Source of the DNA: RYN-133 sp963754285
GTDB lineage: Bacteria > Actinomycetota > Actinomycetes > Mycobacteriales > Jatrophihabitantaceae
NCBI GenBank assembly: GCA_963754285.1
Contig: CAVWFN010000009.1
Coordinates: forward strand, 248,001 to 312,000
Length of the DNA stretch: 64,000 nucleotides
Direction: 5' to 3'
The number at the start of each line of letters is the position of its first letter. Within the stretch, counting starts at the first letter, position 1. The position numbers and the translations under genes are program-made. Below, one piece after another: positions 16,454 through 25,044 of the stretch. Below the pieces are notes generated by a model. The model searched no databases, was not told the origin of the DNA, and saw nothing but the letters and a program-made list of their open reading frames with translations.

Positions 16454-17425
16454 CTAGAGCGTCGCGATGAGGTCCTCGGCAGCCGCGTAGGGATCGGTCT
16501 CGCCGGCGACGACCCGGGCCGCCGCGGTGTCGAGCGCTTTCGAGCCGTGGACGGCGGCGAAGCGCTGTCGCACCTCGCCGACCGCGATCGCCTCGATCTC
16601 GGTCGCCGCGCGGGCCTGGCGACGTCGCTCGAGCTCGCCGTGTTCGGCCATCCAGTGCTGGTGCTTCTCGATCGCAGTGACGATGTCGTCGATGCCCTCG
16701 TTGCGCGACGCCGACGTCTTCACGATCGCCGGGCGCCATGCGCCCTTGTCGCTGTGCCGTCCGCCGAGTGACTGCATGTAGCGCAGGTCGCGCGCCACCT
16801 GATCGGCGCCGTCGCGATCGGCCTTGTTGACGACGAACACGTCGGCGACCTCGATGATGCCGGCCTTGGCGGCCTGGATGCCGTCGCCCATTCCCGGCGC
16901 GAGGACGAGCAGGGTGGTGTCGGCCATCGAAGCGATCTCGACTTCGGCCTGCCCGACACCGACCGTCTCGACGAGCACGACGTCACAGCCGGCCACGTCC
17001 AGTACGCGCAGCGCCTGCGGCACCGCGGCCGACAGGCCGCCGAGCTGCCCGCGCGAGGCCATCGAGCGGATGAACACGCCGTCGTCGGTGGCGTGGTCCT
17101 GCATGCGCACCCGGTCACCGAGCAACGCGCCACCGGAGAACGGCGAGGACGGGTCGACTGCCAGCACACCGACGCTCTTGTCGGCCGCGCGCAGCCTCGC
17201 GACCAGCGCCGAGGTCGTGGTCGACTTCCCCACGCCCGGTGCGCCGGTGAGCCCGACAACCTGCGCGTGCCCGGCGTGCGGCGCCAACGCCGCCGCGACG
17301 TCGCGCAGCTGCGGCGAGTCGTTCTCGACGAGCGAGATCAGCCGTGCCACGGCACGCGGTTCGGACGCACGGGTGCGCTCGACCAGGTCGTCGATCGTGG
17401 CCTGGTCGACCGTTCTGCGTGGCAT
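16454..17425 (-). CDS. meaB: MeaB/ArgK-family GTPase, acyl-CoA mutase chaperone
   Basis: A 323-residue G3E-family GTPase. The P-loop is G-A-P-G-V-G-K-S-T, switch motifs include A-V-D-P-S-S-P-F-S-G-G-A-L-L-G-D, and the base-recognition motif is N-K-A-D. MeaB proteins gate loading of adenosylcobalamin onto methylmalonyl-CoA mutase and protect it from inactivation. The ATG at 17425 is 17 bases past the thiolase stop, so the two form an operon. Clients in this window could be the IcmA-type mutase at 0.7 kb and the ethylmalonyl-CoA mutase at 31.4 kb. Confidence 0.95.
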   Translation of the reverse strand: MPRRTVDQATIDDLVERTRASEPRAVARLISLVENDSPQLRDVAAALAPHAGHAQVVGLTGAPGVGKSTTTSALVARLRAADKSVGVLAVDPSSPFSGGALLGDRVRMQDHATDDGVFIRSMASRGQLGGLSAAVPQALRVLDVAGCDVVLVETVGVGQAEVEIASMADTTLLVLAPGMGDGIQAAKAGIIEVADVFVVNKADRDGADQVARDLRYMQSLGGRHSDKGAWRPAIVKTSASRNEGIDDIVTAIEKHQHWMAEHGELERRRQARAATEIEAIAVGEVRQRFAAVHGSKALDTAAARVVAGETDPYAAAEDLIATL

Positions 17426-17442
17426 GTGCTGCCGCGCGCGGG

Positions 17443-18627
17443 TCAGGCTGGGACGTGCAGGATCAGCGCGTCGCCCTGACCGCCGCCACCGCACAGGGCC
17501 GCCGCGCCGGTTCCGCCGCCGCGGCGCTTGAGTTCGAGCGCCAGCGTGAGCGCCAGCCGCGCGCCGGACATGCCGATCGGGTGGCCGAGCGCGATCGCGC
17601 CGCCGTTGACGTTGACGATCTCATCGGAGACGCCGAGATCCTTCATCGACTGGACGCCCACCGCAGCGAACGCCTCGTTGATCTCGATGAGATCGAGGTC
17701 GGACACCGACAGGTTCTCTTTGCGCAGCGCGTCCTTGATCGCGTTGGACGGCTGCGACTGCAGCGAGTTGTCCGGACCGGCGACGTTGCCGTGCGCTCCG
17801 ATCTCGGCGATCCAGGTGAGTCCGAGCTCTTCGGCCTTGGCCTTGCTCATCACGACAACCGCTGCAGCGCCGTCCGAGATCTGCGACGCCGAGCCGGCAG
17901 TGATCGTGCCGTCCTTGGTGAACGCGGGACGGAGCTTGCCGAGCGATTCGGCGGTGGTGTCGCCGCGAATGCCCTCGTCCTCACGGAACTCGATCGGATC
18001 GCCCTTGCGCTGCGGGATCTCGACCGCGGTGATCTCGTCGTCGAACACGCCGTTCTTCTGCGCGACCGCAGCGCGTTGGTGCGAGCGCGCCGAGAAAGCG
18101 TCCTGCTCCTCGCGACCGATCGACAGCTTCTTGTTGACGTTGTCGGTTGTCTCGCCCATCGGCGCGTTGTCGAAGATGTCGGTCAGGCCGTCGAAGGCCA
18201 TCGCGTCGAGCACCTCGATCGCGCCGTACTTGTAGCCCGCGCGCGACTTCGGCAGCAGGTGCGGAGCGTTGGTCATCGACTCCTGGCCGCCGGCCACGAT
18301 GATGTCGAACTCGCCGGCGCGGATGAGCTGGTCGGCGAGCGCGATCGCGTCCAGACCCGACAGGCACACCTTGTTGACGGTCAGCGCCGGCACCGAGAGC
18401 GGGATACCCGCCTTGTGCGCGGCCTGGCGGGCGGGGATCTGCCCCGCGCCGGCCTGCAGCACCTGGCCCATGATCACGTACTGCACCTGATCGGGTGCCA
18501 CACCGGAGCGCTCCAGCGCAGCCTTGATGGCGAAGCCACCGAGATCGGCACCGGAGAAGTCTTTCAACGATCCCATCAACCGGCCCATCGGCGTGCGTGC
18601 GCCGTTGACGATGACCGATCCAGCCAT
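17443..18627 (-). CDS. atoB: Acetyl-CoA C-acetyltransferase (thiolase)
   Basis: A 394-residue degradative/biosynthetic thiolase. The nucleophilic Cys is C88 in K-V-C-L-S-G-L-D, with the catalytic G-H-P-I-G and the C-G-G-G-G-Q-G signature near the C-terminus. It condenses two acetyl-CoA to acetoacetyl-CoA, the first step toward crotonyl-CoA and the ethylmalonyl-CoA pathway. ATG 18627 is preceded by a strong GAGGAGG site; an in-frame upstream ATG gives an untypical extension. It heads the thiolase-meaB operon and diverges from mce. Confidence 0.95.
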   Translation of the reverse strand: MAGSVIVNGARTPMGRLMGSLKDFSGADLGGFAIKAALERSGVAPDQVQYVIMGQVLQAGAGQIPARQAAHKAGIPLSVPALTVNKVCLSGLDAIALADQLIRAGEFDIIVAGGQESMTNAPHLLPKSRAGYKYGAIEVLDAMAFDGLTDIFDNAPMGETTDNVNKKLSIGREEQDAFSARSHQRAAVAQKNGVFDDEITAVEIPQRKGDPIEFREDEGIRGDTTAESLGKLRPAFTKDGTITAGSASQISDGAAAVVVMSKAKAEELGLTWIAEIGAHGNVAGPDNSLQSQPSNAIKDALRKENLSVSDLDLIEINEAFAAVGVQSMKDLGVSDEIVNVNGGAIALGHPIGMSGARLALTLALELKRRGGGTGAAALCGGGGQGDALILHVPA

Positions 18628-18740
18628 GAGCGACCTCCTCGAAGGAATTGCTCCAACCATAACCAGCCTCATGTGCGCTCGGCTGTGACCAGTCGCACCC
18701 GGACAGGACCTACAGCGCTTGCAGTTGCGACCATGAGGCG

Positions 18741-19160
18741 ATGGATGCCCTGTTCACCAAGATCGACCACGTCGGAATAGCCGTGCCGGACCTCGACGAG
18801 GCGATCGCCTTCTACCGCGACAACTTCGGCATCGTGAGCGTGCACGAGGAGGTCAACGAGGAGCAGGGGGTACGCGAGGCGATGCTGTCGGTCGGCGACG
18901 GTTCGACCCGCATCCAGCTGCTTGCGCCGCTCTCGTCCGAGAGCACCATCGCGAAGTTCATCGACCGCAACGGACCCGGTTTGCAGCAGGTCGCCTACAC
19001 CGTTGACGACATCGACGCGGTGTCGGCAACGCTGCGCGAGCGCGGTCTGCGATTGCTCTACGACGAACCGCGTCGCGGCACGTCCGACTCGCGGGTGAAT
19101 TTCGTCCATCCGAAGGACGCGCGTGGCGTCCTGGTCGAACTCGTCCAGCCTGCACACTAA
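18741..19160 (+). CDS. mce: Methylmalonyl-CoA epimerase
   Basis: A 139-residue vicinal-oxygen-chelate protein. It starts with the family's K-I-D-H-V-G-I-A-V-P-D-L (H10 is a metal ligand) and ends with a Glu ligand in V-E-L-V. It interconverts (2R)- and (2S)-methylmalonyl-CoA and often also ethylmalonyl-CoA epimers. The second metal-His region, G-L-H-H-x-A in many homologues, reads G-L-Q-Q-V-A here. I believe this occurs in actinobacterial forms, but it should be checked. It is followed by a palindrome and then ccr, so epimerisation and reductive carboxylation are encoded together. Confidence 0.92.
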   Translation: MDALFTKIDHVGIAVPDLDEAIAFYRDNFGIVSVHEEVNEEQGVREAMLSVGDGSTRIQLLAPLSSESTIAKFIDRNGPGLQQVAYTVDDIDAVSATLRERGLRLLYDEPRRGTSDSRVNFVHPKDARGVLVELVQPAH

Positions 19161-19176
19161 GTTACTGTCTAGTAAC
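19161..19176. promoter_or_regulatory. Palindromic operator candidate upstream of ccr
   Basis: GTTACT-N4-AGTAAC starts directly after the mce stop and lies 60 bases before the ccr start. The six-base arms are perfectly inverted and identical to those of the palindrome upstream of ecm (33384-33399). Confidence 0.55.
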
Positions 19177-19235
19177 CTCGTCCCCTGAGACCGACGCGAG
19201 ACCGCCCGCGACATCACCTGCGAAAGGCCTTCGAC

Positions 19236-20564
19236 GTGGATGACATCCGCACCGCGATCCTGACCGACCAGCTCGACTCGATCGGCGAACTGCCCGTCCC
19301 CGACACCTACCAGGGGCAGGTGGTGCGAGCCGACGAGGTCGACATGTTCGACGGAATCCCCAGCAATGAGAAGGATCCGCGCAAGAGCCTGCACCTGCAG
19401 GACGTGCCCACCCCCGAGCTCGGCCCGGGCGAGGCGATCGTCGCCGTGATGGCCAGCGCCATCAACTACAACACCGTGTGGACGTCGATCTTCGAGCCGG
19501 TGTCGACGTTCGGGTTCCTCAAGCGCTACGGCGCGTCGTCGGCGCTCGCCGCCAAGCACGACCTGCCGTATCACGTGGTCGGCTCCGACCTGTCCGGCGT
19601 CGTGCTGCGCGTGGGACCGGGCGTGACGAAGTGGAAGGCCGGCGACGAGGTCGTCGCGCACTGCCTGTCGGTCGAACTCGAGGACCCGCAGGGCCACGAC
19701 GACACGATGATGGATCCCCAGCAGCGCATCTGGGGCTTCGAGACCAACTTCGGTGGTTTGGCCGAGCTCGCGCTGGTGAAGTCGAACCAGCTGATGCCCA
19801 AGCCGGGCCACCTGACCTGGGAAGAGGCTGCGGCACCGGGCCTGGTCAACTCCACCGCCTACCGTCAGCTGGTCAGCCACCACGGCGCCAACATGAAGCA
19901 GGGCGACACCGTGCTGATCTGGGGCGCGTCCGGCGGCCTCGGCGGGTACGCCACCCAGTACGCCCTCAACGGCGGCGCGACGCCGATCTGCGTCGTCTCC
20001 TCCCCCGAGAAGGCCGAGATCTGCCGCGCGATGGGCGCCGAGCTGATCATCGACCGCAACGCCGAGGGCTACCAGTTCTGGAAGGACGGCGAGCAGCAGT
20101 CGTCCGAGTGGAAGCGGCTCGGCAAGAAGATCCGCGAGCTCACCGGCGGCGACGACGTCGACATCGTCTATGAGCACCCGGGCCGTGAGACCTTCGGCGC
20201 CTCGGTCTACGTCACCAAGCGTGGCGGGACGATCGTCACCTGCGCGTCGACGTCGGGCTACATGCACGAGTACGACAACCGCTACCTCTGGATGACCCTC
20301 AAGCGCATCATCGGTTCGCACTTCGCCAACTACCGCGAGTCGTGGGAGGCGAACCGGCTCATCGCCAAGGGCGCGATCCACCCGACGCTGTCGAAGGTCT
20401 ATCCGCTCGCCGAGACGGGCCAGGCCGCCTACGACGTGCAGCGCAACCTGCACCAGGGCAAGATCGGCGTGCTCTGCCTCGCGCCGGAAGAGGGTCTCGG
20501 CGTCCGCGACACCGCGTTGCGGGCCAAGCACCTGGACGCGATCAACCGCTTCCGCGGCGTCTGA
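19236..20564 (+). CDS. ccr: Crotonyl-CoA carboxylase/reductase
   Basis: A 442-residue MDR-superfamily enzyme that reductively carboxylates crotonyl-CoA to ethylmalonyl-CoA with NADPH and CO2. Hallmarks are the long N-terminal segment before V-P-x-P-E-L-G-P-G-E-A, the NADP motif W-G-A-S-G-G-L-G, and the residues reported to hold CO2 in the Kitasatospora enzyme: Asn in N-Y-N (about N79), F168-E169 in W-G-F-E-T-N and H362 in G-S-H-F-A-N. A plain acrylyl- or enoyl-CoA reductase would lack this set. It starts at GTG 19236 behind AAGG. Together with mce and ecm it defines the core of the ethylmalonyl-CoA pathway or ethylmalonyl extender-unit supply. Confidence 0.95.
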   Translation: MDDIRTAILTDQLDSIGELPVPDTYQGQVVRADEVDMFDGIPSNEKDPRKSLHLQDVPTPELGPGEAIVAVMASAINYNTVWTSIFEPVSTFGFLKRYGASSALAAKHDLPYHVVGSDLSGVVLRVGPGVTKWKAGDEVVAHCLSVELEDPQGHDDTMMDPQQRIWGFETNFGGLAELALVKSNQLMPKPGHLTWEEAAAPGLVNSTAYRQLVSHHGANMKQGDTVLIWGASGGLGGYATQYALNGGATPICVVSSPEKAEICRAMGAELIIDRNAEGYQFWKDGEQQSSEWKRLGKKIRELTGGDDVDIVYEHPGRETFGASVYVTKRGGTIVTCASTSGYMHEYDNRYLWMTLKRIIGSHFANYRESWEANRLIAKGAIHPTLSKVYPLAETGQAAYDVQRNLHQGKIGVLCLAPEEGLGVRDTALRAKHLDAINRFRGV

Positions 20565-20590
20565 GAGTCACCGAAAATCCATCAACCAGG

Positions 20591-20627
20591 TTGGTCACCG
20601 CCCCGGGGTGAGTGGGACAATCGGGTC
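20591..20627 (+). promoter_or_regulatory. Possible leaderless promoter for the coiled-coil gene
   Basis: TTGGTC (20591-20596) and GACAAT (20616-20621) resemble -35 and -10 boxes with 19-base spacing (18 for the alternative TGGTCA). The -10 box ends six bases before the ATG at 20628 and no ribosome binding site is visible, consistent with a leaderless transcript. Confidence 0.35.
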
Positions 20628-21545
20628 ATGGTCGACCGACGCGCAGACACCAGCTCGAACACCGATGTCCTGCCGATGCTGACCGATGCGAACCCCGGGT
20701 TCGACTCGGTCATGCGCGGTTACGACCGTGCCCAGGTCGACTCATACCTGGCGCGGCTCGATTCGGACGTCCGTGCAGCCAACACGGAACGCGACGCCGC
20801 TATCGCGCGCACTGCCGACCTGGCCGCGCAGCTGGCGAGCTCGCAGGCCCAGGTCGAGTCGCTGCGACGGCAGTTGCGCGCGGCGTCGGAGGAAATCACG
20901 GCCGACAACGTCGACTCGCACGTGACCGCGATCCTGCGCGCGGCCCAGAACGAGGCGGCGCTGCTGCGCTCCAACGCGCACGAAGAGGCCGAGCGCATCC
21001 GTAACGGCGCCGCGGACGCGGCAGCGCGCACCCGCTCGGCCGCGCAGGCCGAGGCAGATCGCATCACCGATGAAGCGAAGGTGCGTCAGACGCAGGCCGA
21101 CGACCTGTTCCGTACCCGGATGGCCGAGGTCGACAAGAAGCGCACCGAGATGGAGGCCGAGCTCGCCGAGGCCCGCAAGCGCGCCGAGTCCGAAGAGGCG
21201 ACGCTGACCAAGACGGCCGACGCCGAGCGCGTCCGTCTCGACGCGGAGAGCGCGGCCGAGCGTGACCGACTCGACACCGAGTCACAGGCTCGTCGCGATC
21301 GGGCCGACGAAGACTTCGAACTGACCCTGCGCCGCCGGCGCACGGACGCCTATCGAGAGATCGAGCAGCGCCGTCTCGACGCGAAGGCGCAGGCCGAGGA
21401 GCTGGTCGCGTCCGCGCGCGCCGAGGTCAATCGCCTCGCCGAACTGCGCGAGCGCTCGCACGCTTCGCTGCGCGATTTCCACGAGCGGCTCGGCAAAGAG
21501 ATCGACCGCTCCGAGGCCGAAGCGCCCGACCTGCCGAGCGAGTAG
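20628..21545 (+). CDS. DivIVA-domain coiled-coil protein (FilP/Scy-like)
   Basis: A 305-residue protein. An N-terminal DivIVA-like segment (F-x-x-V-M-R-G-Y-D-R-A-Q-V-D-S-Y-L, about residues 24-42) is followed by nearly continuous coiled coil rich in Ala, Glu, Arg and Asp to about residue 290. DivIVA-type proteins bind curved membrane at poles; FilP and Scy are filament-forming polarity proteins in Streptomyces, encoded close to mce and thiolase genes. Here the gene follows mce and ccr, so positional orthology to filP/scy is likely. It is shorter than Scy and similar in size to FilP. A long hairpin follows the stop. Confidence 0.8.
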   Translation: MVDRRADTSSNTDVLPMLTDANPGFDSVMRGYDRAQVDSYLARLDSDVRAANTERDAAIARTADLAAQLASSQAQVESLRRQLRAASEEITADNVDSHVTAILRAAQNEAALLRSNAHEEAERIRNGAADAAARTRSAAQAEADRITDEAKVRQTQADDLFRTRMAEVDKKRTEMEAELAEARKRAESEEATLTKTADAERVRLDAESAAERDRLDTESQARRDRADEDFELTLRRRRTDAYREIEQRRLDAKAQAEELVASARAEVNRLAELRERSHASLRDFHERLGKEIDRSEAEAPDLPSE

Positions 21546-21553
21546 TCCGTCCC

Positions 21554-21621
21554 CGCGAGTGGTCATTAATCGCGCGAGTGGTCATTTATAAGTGACCACT
21601 CGGCGCGTAAATGACCACTCG
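21554..21621. terminator. Long nested hairpin between convergent genes
   Basis: Arms of about 31 bases (21554-21584 and 21591-21621) pair with about four mismatches around a short AT-rich centre. Each arm carries two copies of GAGTGGTCA or its complement, giving four boxes, so smaller hairpins can also form. It fills the gap between the coiled-coil gene and the convergent dehydrogenase gene. It shares GTGGTCA boxes and position type with the hairpin at 351-419. Confidence 0.6.
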
Positions 21622-21635
21622 CGGATGACTACCGA

Positions 21636-23411
21636 TCAGCTGTAGTCGCGGAAGCCCTTGCCGGTCTTGCGGCCGAGGCGACCGGCAGTGACCAGGTGTT
21701 CGAGCAGTGGCGCCGGGGCGAAGCCGGGCTCGCGGAACTCTTCGAACAGCTCGCGCTCGATGGCCAGCGACACGTCGTTGCCGACCACGTCCAGCAACTC
21801 GAACGGGCCCATCGGGTAACCGCAGCCGACCTTCATCGCGGAGTCGATGTCATCGGCGGTCGCGTAGTGCGCCTCGAGCATCTTGATCGCGTCGTTGAGG
21901 TACGGGAACAGCAGCGCGTTGACGATGAACCCGGCGCGGTCGCCGCAGCGCACCGCGTGCTTGCCGATCTTGCGGGTCACCTCGAGCACGGTCGCCTCGA
22001 CCTCTTCGGTCGTGGCGACGGTCGATACGACCTCGACCAGTTTCATGATCGCGGCGGGGTTGAAGAAGTGCATACCGATGACCTCGGACGGTCGCGAGGT
22101 CGCCGCCGCGCACTCGATGACGGGCAGGCTCGACGTGGTGGTGGCGAGCACCGTGCCGGCGCCGCAGATGTCGTCGAGGTTCGAGAACAACGTCTGCTTG
22201 ACCGACAGGTCCTCGACAACGGCCTCGACGACGAGCTGCACGTCGGCGAGATCGTCCAGGCTCGTCGTGCCGGTGATACGACCGAGGGCCGCGTCACGCT
22301 CGTCCTCGGACAACTTGCCGCGCTGAACTGCCTTCTCGAGTGACCGCGTGATCGACGCAACGACCTTGTCGACCTTGTCCTTGCTGCGCGCGACGAACGT
22401 CGTGTCGTAGCCGGCCTTGGCGAACACCTCGACGATGCCGGTCGCCATCGTTCCCGAACCGACGACGCCCACCCTGGTGACCTCGCGCGCGCCGGCGATC
22501 TCGGCGAGCTCGGGCGGCGTCGCGGCATCGGCGACGACGTTCGGCGAACCTGCCTTGTCGTAGCTGTAGAAACCGCGTCCGGACTTCCGGCCGAGCAGGC
22601 CGGCGGTGATCATCTGCTTGAACACCGGGCGCGGCGCGTGCAGCCGGTCGCGGCTCTGCCGGTACATCGTGTCGAGGATCTCGTAGGCGGTGTCGAGACC
22701 GATCAGGTCGAGCAGTGCGAGCGGCCCCATCGGCAGCCCACAACCGAGCTTCATCGCGGCGTCGATGTCCTCGCGGCTCGCGTAGTGCGACTCGTAGAGC
22801 GACACCGCGTGGTTGAGGTAGCCGAACAGCAGTGCGTTCGCGATGAAGCCGGCCCGGTCGCCGATGGTCACGTCGGTCTTGCCGAGCGTCTGCGCGAACG
22901 CCTCGACGTCGTCGACGACCTCCTGCTCGGTCACGACGCTGCGCACGACCTCGACAAGCTTCATGACCGGCGCCGGGTTGAAGAAGTGCATCCCGACGAC
23001 CTTGCCCGGCCGTCCGGTCGACACGGCGATCTCGGTCACTGACAGCGAGGACGTGTTGGTCGCGAGGATCGTCTCGGGGCCGCAGATCTTGTCGAGCTCG
23101 GTGAAGATCGACCGCTTGAGGTCGAGGTGCTCCGGCACGGCTTCGACGACGAGATCGACGTCGGCGAGCTCGTTCATGTCGGTGGTGTAGTTGATGCGCT
23201 CGAGGAGTTCCTTGTGGTCGGCCTCGGACAGCTTGCCGCGCGCAACCGCGCGTCCGGTGGAGTCCTCGACGTGGCCGCGACCGCGCCCGAGAGCGCCTTC
23301 GTCGACTTCGACCGCGATCACCGCGAGCCCGTTGCGGGCGAACACCTCGGCAATCCCGGCGCCCATCGTGCCCAGGCCGACCACACCGACCTTGTGGAAC
23401 TCGCGTGTCAT
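21636..23411 (-). CDS. Duplicated 3-hydroxyacyl-CoA (3-hydroxybutyryl-CoA) dehydrogenase
   Basis: A 591-residue fusion of two 3-hydroxyacyl-CoA dehydrogenase units. Each has its own NAD motif (G-L-G-T-M-G-A-G near residue 12 and G-S-G-T-M-A-T-G near 310), an M-H-F-F-N-P-A catalytic segment, a D-R-A-G-F-I-x-N-A-L-L-F stretch and a G-R-K-x-G-x-G-F end. A single unit is about 285 residues. It would reduce acetoacetyl-CoA to 3-hydroxybutyryl-CoA or the reverse, linking the thiolase to crotonyl-CoA. ATG 23411 has GAGAGGA upstream; the in-frame extension to 23462 is unlike the family. Confidence 0.93.
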   Translation of the reverse strand: MTREFHKVGVVGLGTMGAGIAEVFARNGLAVIAVEVDEGALGRGRGHVEDSTGRAVARGKLSEADHKELLERINYTTDMNELADVDLVVEAVPEHLDLKRSIFTELDKICGPETILATNTSSLSVTEIAVSTGRPGKVVGMHFFNPAPVMKLVEVVRSVVTEQEVVDDVEAFAQTLGKTDVTIGDRAGFIANALLFGYLNHAVSLYESHYASREDIDAAMKLGCGLPMGPLALLDLIGLDTAYEILDTMYRQSRDRLHAPRPVFKQMITAGLLGRKSGRGFYSYDKAGSPNVVADAATPPELAEIAGAREVTRVGVVGSGTMATGIVEVFAKAGYDTTFVARSKDKVDKVVASITRSLEKAVQRGKLSEDERDAALGRITGTTSLDDLADVQLVVEAVVEDLSVKQTLFSNLDDICGAGTVLATTTSSLPVIECAAATSRPSEVIGMHFFNPAAIMKLVEVVSTVATTEEVEATVLEVTRKIGKHAVRCGDRAGFIVNALLFPYLNDAIKMLEAHYATADDIDSAMKVGCGYPMGPFELLDVVGNDVSLAIERELFEEFREPGFAPAPLLEHLVTAGRLGRKTGKGFRDYS

Positions 23412-23476
23412 CGAGACGTCCTCTCTGCCGAACCGTTCAAAAGACCCTAGCCAGCGTCCCACGCACCCGCAGAACG

Positions 23477-23492
23477 GTGAGGCTTACCTCAC
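23477..23492. promoter_or_regulatory. Palindrome between nucS and the dehydrogenase gene
   Basis: GTGAGG-N4-CCTCAC lies 66 bases upstream of the dehydrogenase start and just past the nucS stop. It could be an operator (the core resembles part of an IdeR/DtxR iron box) or a short terminator stem. Confidence 0.3.
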
Positions 23493-23504
23493 GACCCACT
23501 CGCG

Positions 23505-24164
23505 TCAGAACAGGCGCTGGGACGGGTCGTCCACGCCGCGGAGCGCGTCGTAGTCGAGCGTGACGCAACGGATGCCGCGGTCCTGCGCGAGCGTGCGGGC
23601 CTGCGGCTTGATCTCCTGCGCGGCGAACACACCCTGGACGGGCGCGAGCAGCGGGTCGCGGTTGAGCAGGTCGAGATAGCGAGTCAGCTGCTCGACGCCG
23701 TCGATCTCTCCGCGCCGCTTGATCTCGACAGCGACGGCGACGCCGGCGCCATCGCGGGCCATGATGTCGACCGGACCGATAGCGGTCGGATACTCGCGGC
23801 GCACCAGCCGGTAGCCCGTGCCGAGGGTCTCGATCTGCTCGGCCAGCAGCCGTTGCAGATGTGCCTCGACGCCGTCCTTGACGAGGCCTGGGTCGACGCC
23901 GAGATCGTGCGCGGAATCACTGAGCACTTCGTCGATCGTGACGACGAGCTGCTCGCCCGCCTTGTTGGTCACCGTCCACTGCAGATCGGTCTCGGCCAGC
24001 GTGCACGGCGGGCTCATCCAGTTCAGCGGTTTGTACGAGCCGCCGTCGGAGTGCACGAGCACCGATCCGTCAGCCTTGACCATCAGCAGCCGGGTGGCGA
24101 GGGGCAGGTGAGCGGTGAGCCTGCCGACGTAGTCGACGCTGCACTTCGCGATCACCAGCCGCAC
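23505..24164 (-). CDS. nucS: Mismatch-specific endonuclease NucS/EndoMS
   Basis: A 219-residue protein matching actinobacterial NucS from its first residues (V-R-L-V-I-A-K-C-S-V-D-Y-x-G-R-L) through Y-K-P-L-N-W-M-S-P-P-C to the RecB-like nuclease motif D-I-M-A-R-D ... V-E-I-K-R-R-G. It cleaves both strands at mismatches and provides the non-MutS mismatch repair of many actinobacteria. GTG 24164 is chosen because family proteins start at this point; the extra 11 codons upstream do not match. It diverges from the aldo/keto reductase with 35 bases between starts. Confidence 0.95.
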   Translation of the reverse strand: MRLVIAKCSVDYVGRLTAHLPLATRLLMVKADGSVLVHSDGGSYKPLNWMSPPCTLAETDLQWTVTNKAGEQLVVTIDEVLSDSAHDLGVDPGLVKDGVEAHLQRLLAEQIETLGTGYRLVRREYPTAIGPVDIMARDGAGVAVAVEIKRRGEIDGVEQLTRYLDLLNRDPLLAPVQGVFAAQEIKPQARTLAQDRGIRCVTLDYDALRGVDDPSQRLF

Positions 24165-24199
24165 GGGACGTGACGCTACCCGGTGGGTAGGAAGCACGT

Positions 24200-25030
24200 A
24201 TGGCAGATGTTCCTACCCTTGCACTCAACAGTGGCCACGAGATGCCGCAGCTCGGCTTCGGCGTCTTTCAGATTCCCAACGACGAGACCGAACGAGCGGT
24301 GAGCACCGCGTTCGAGACCGGCTACCGCTCGATCGACACCGCCGCGATGTACCAGAACGAGCCCGGCGTCGCCGCGGCGATCTCGGCGTCCGGTCTCGCG
24401 CGCGACGAGCTCTTCATCACGACGAAGCTGAACAACAACGCGCACGGCTACGACGCCGGACGTGCCGCGTGCCGCGAGAGCCTGGACAAACTGGGGCTCG
24501 ACTATCTCGACCTCTACTTGATCCACTGGCCATTGCCCGCCAAGGACCAGTACGTCGAGACCTGGCAGGCGCTGATCTCGCTGCGGGACGAGGGGCTGAT
24601 CCGTTCGATCGGTGTCTCGAACTTCCAGCCGTCCCATCTCGACCGCATCATCGACGAAACCGGCGTGACCCCGGCGCTCAACCAGATCGAGCTGCACCCC
24701 TACCTGACGCAGGCACCGTTGCGCGAGTACGACACCACTCACGGCATCGCCACCGAGGCCTGGTCGCCGATCGCGCAAGGCGGCGATCTGCTCGCCGACC
24801 AGGTGGTGACGTCGCTGGCCGACAAGTACGGCAAGACGCCGGCCCAGATCGTCATCCGGTGGCACCTCGAACTCGGCAACGTCGTCATCCCGAAGTCGGT
24901 GACGCCGAGCCGGATCGCCGAGAATTTCGACGTGTTCGACATCGACCTCGATGCCGAGGACGTCGACGCAATCAGCGGACTCAACCGCGACGAGCGCACC
25001 GGGCCCGATCCCGACCACTTCAACCCCTAG
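24200..25030 (+). CDS. Aldo/keto reductase (2,5-diketo-D-gluconate reductase type)
   Basis: A 276-residue NADPH-dependent reductase with a TIM-barrel fold. The family start P-Q-L-G-F-G-V-F-Q, the catalytic tetrad region (D-T-A-A-M-Y-x-N-E, then T-K-L in the lysine strand, and L-I-H-W-P) and the cofactor motif I-P-K-S-V-T-P-x-R-I-x-E-N are all present. It reduces carbonyls of sugars or aldehydes; the specific substrate is unknown. A hairpin follows its stop codon. Confidence 0.92.
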   Translation: MADVPTLALNSGHEMPQLGFGVFQIPNDETERAVSTAFETGYRSIDTAAMYQNEPGVAAAISASGLARDELFITTKLNNNAHGYDAGRAACRESLDKLGLDYLDLYLIHWPLPAKDQYVETWQALISLRDEGLIRSIGVSNFQPSHLDRIIDETGVTPALNQIELHPYLTQAPLREYDTTHGIATEAWSPIAQGGDLLADQVVTSLADKYGKTPAQIVIRWHLELGNVVIPKSVTPSRIAENFDVFDIDLDAEDVDAISGLNRDERTGPDPDHFNP

Positions 25031-25044
25031 GGGTACTACCACCC

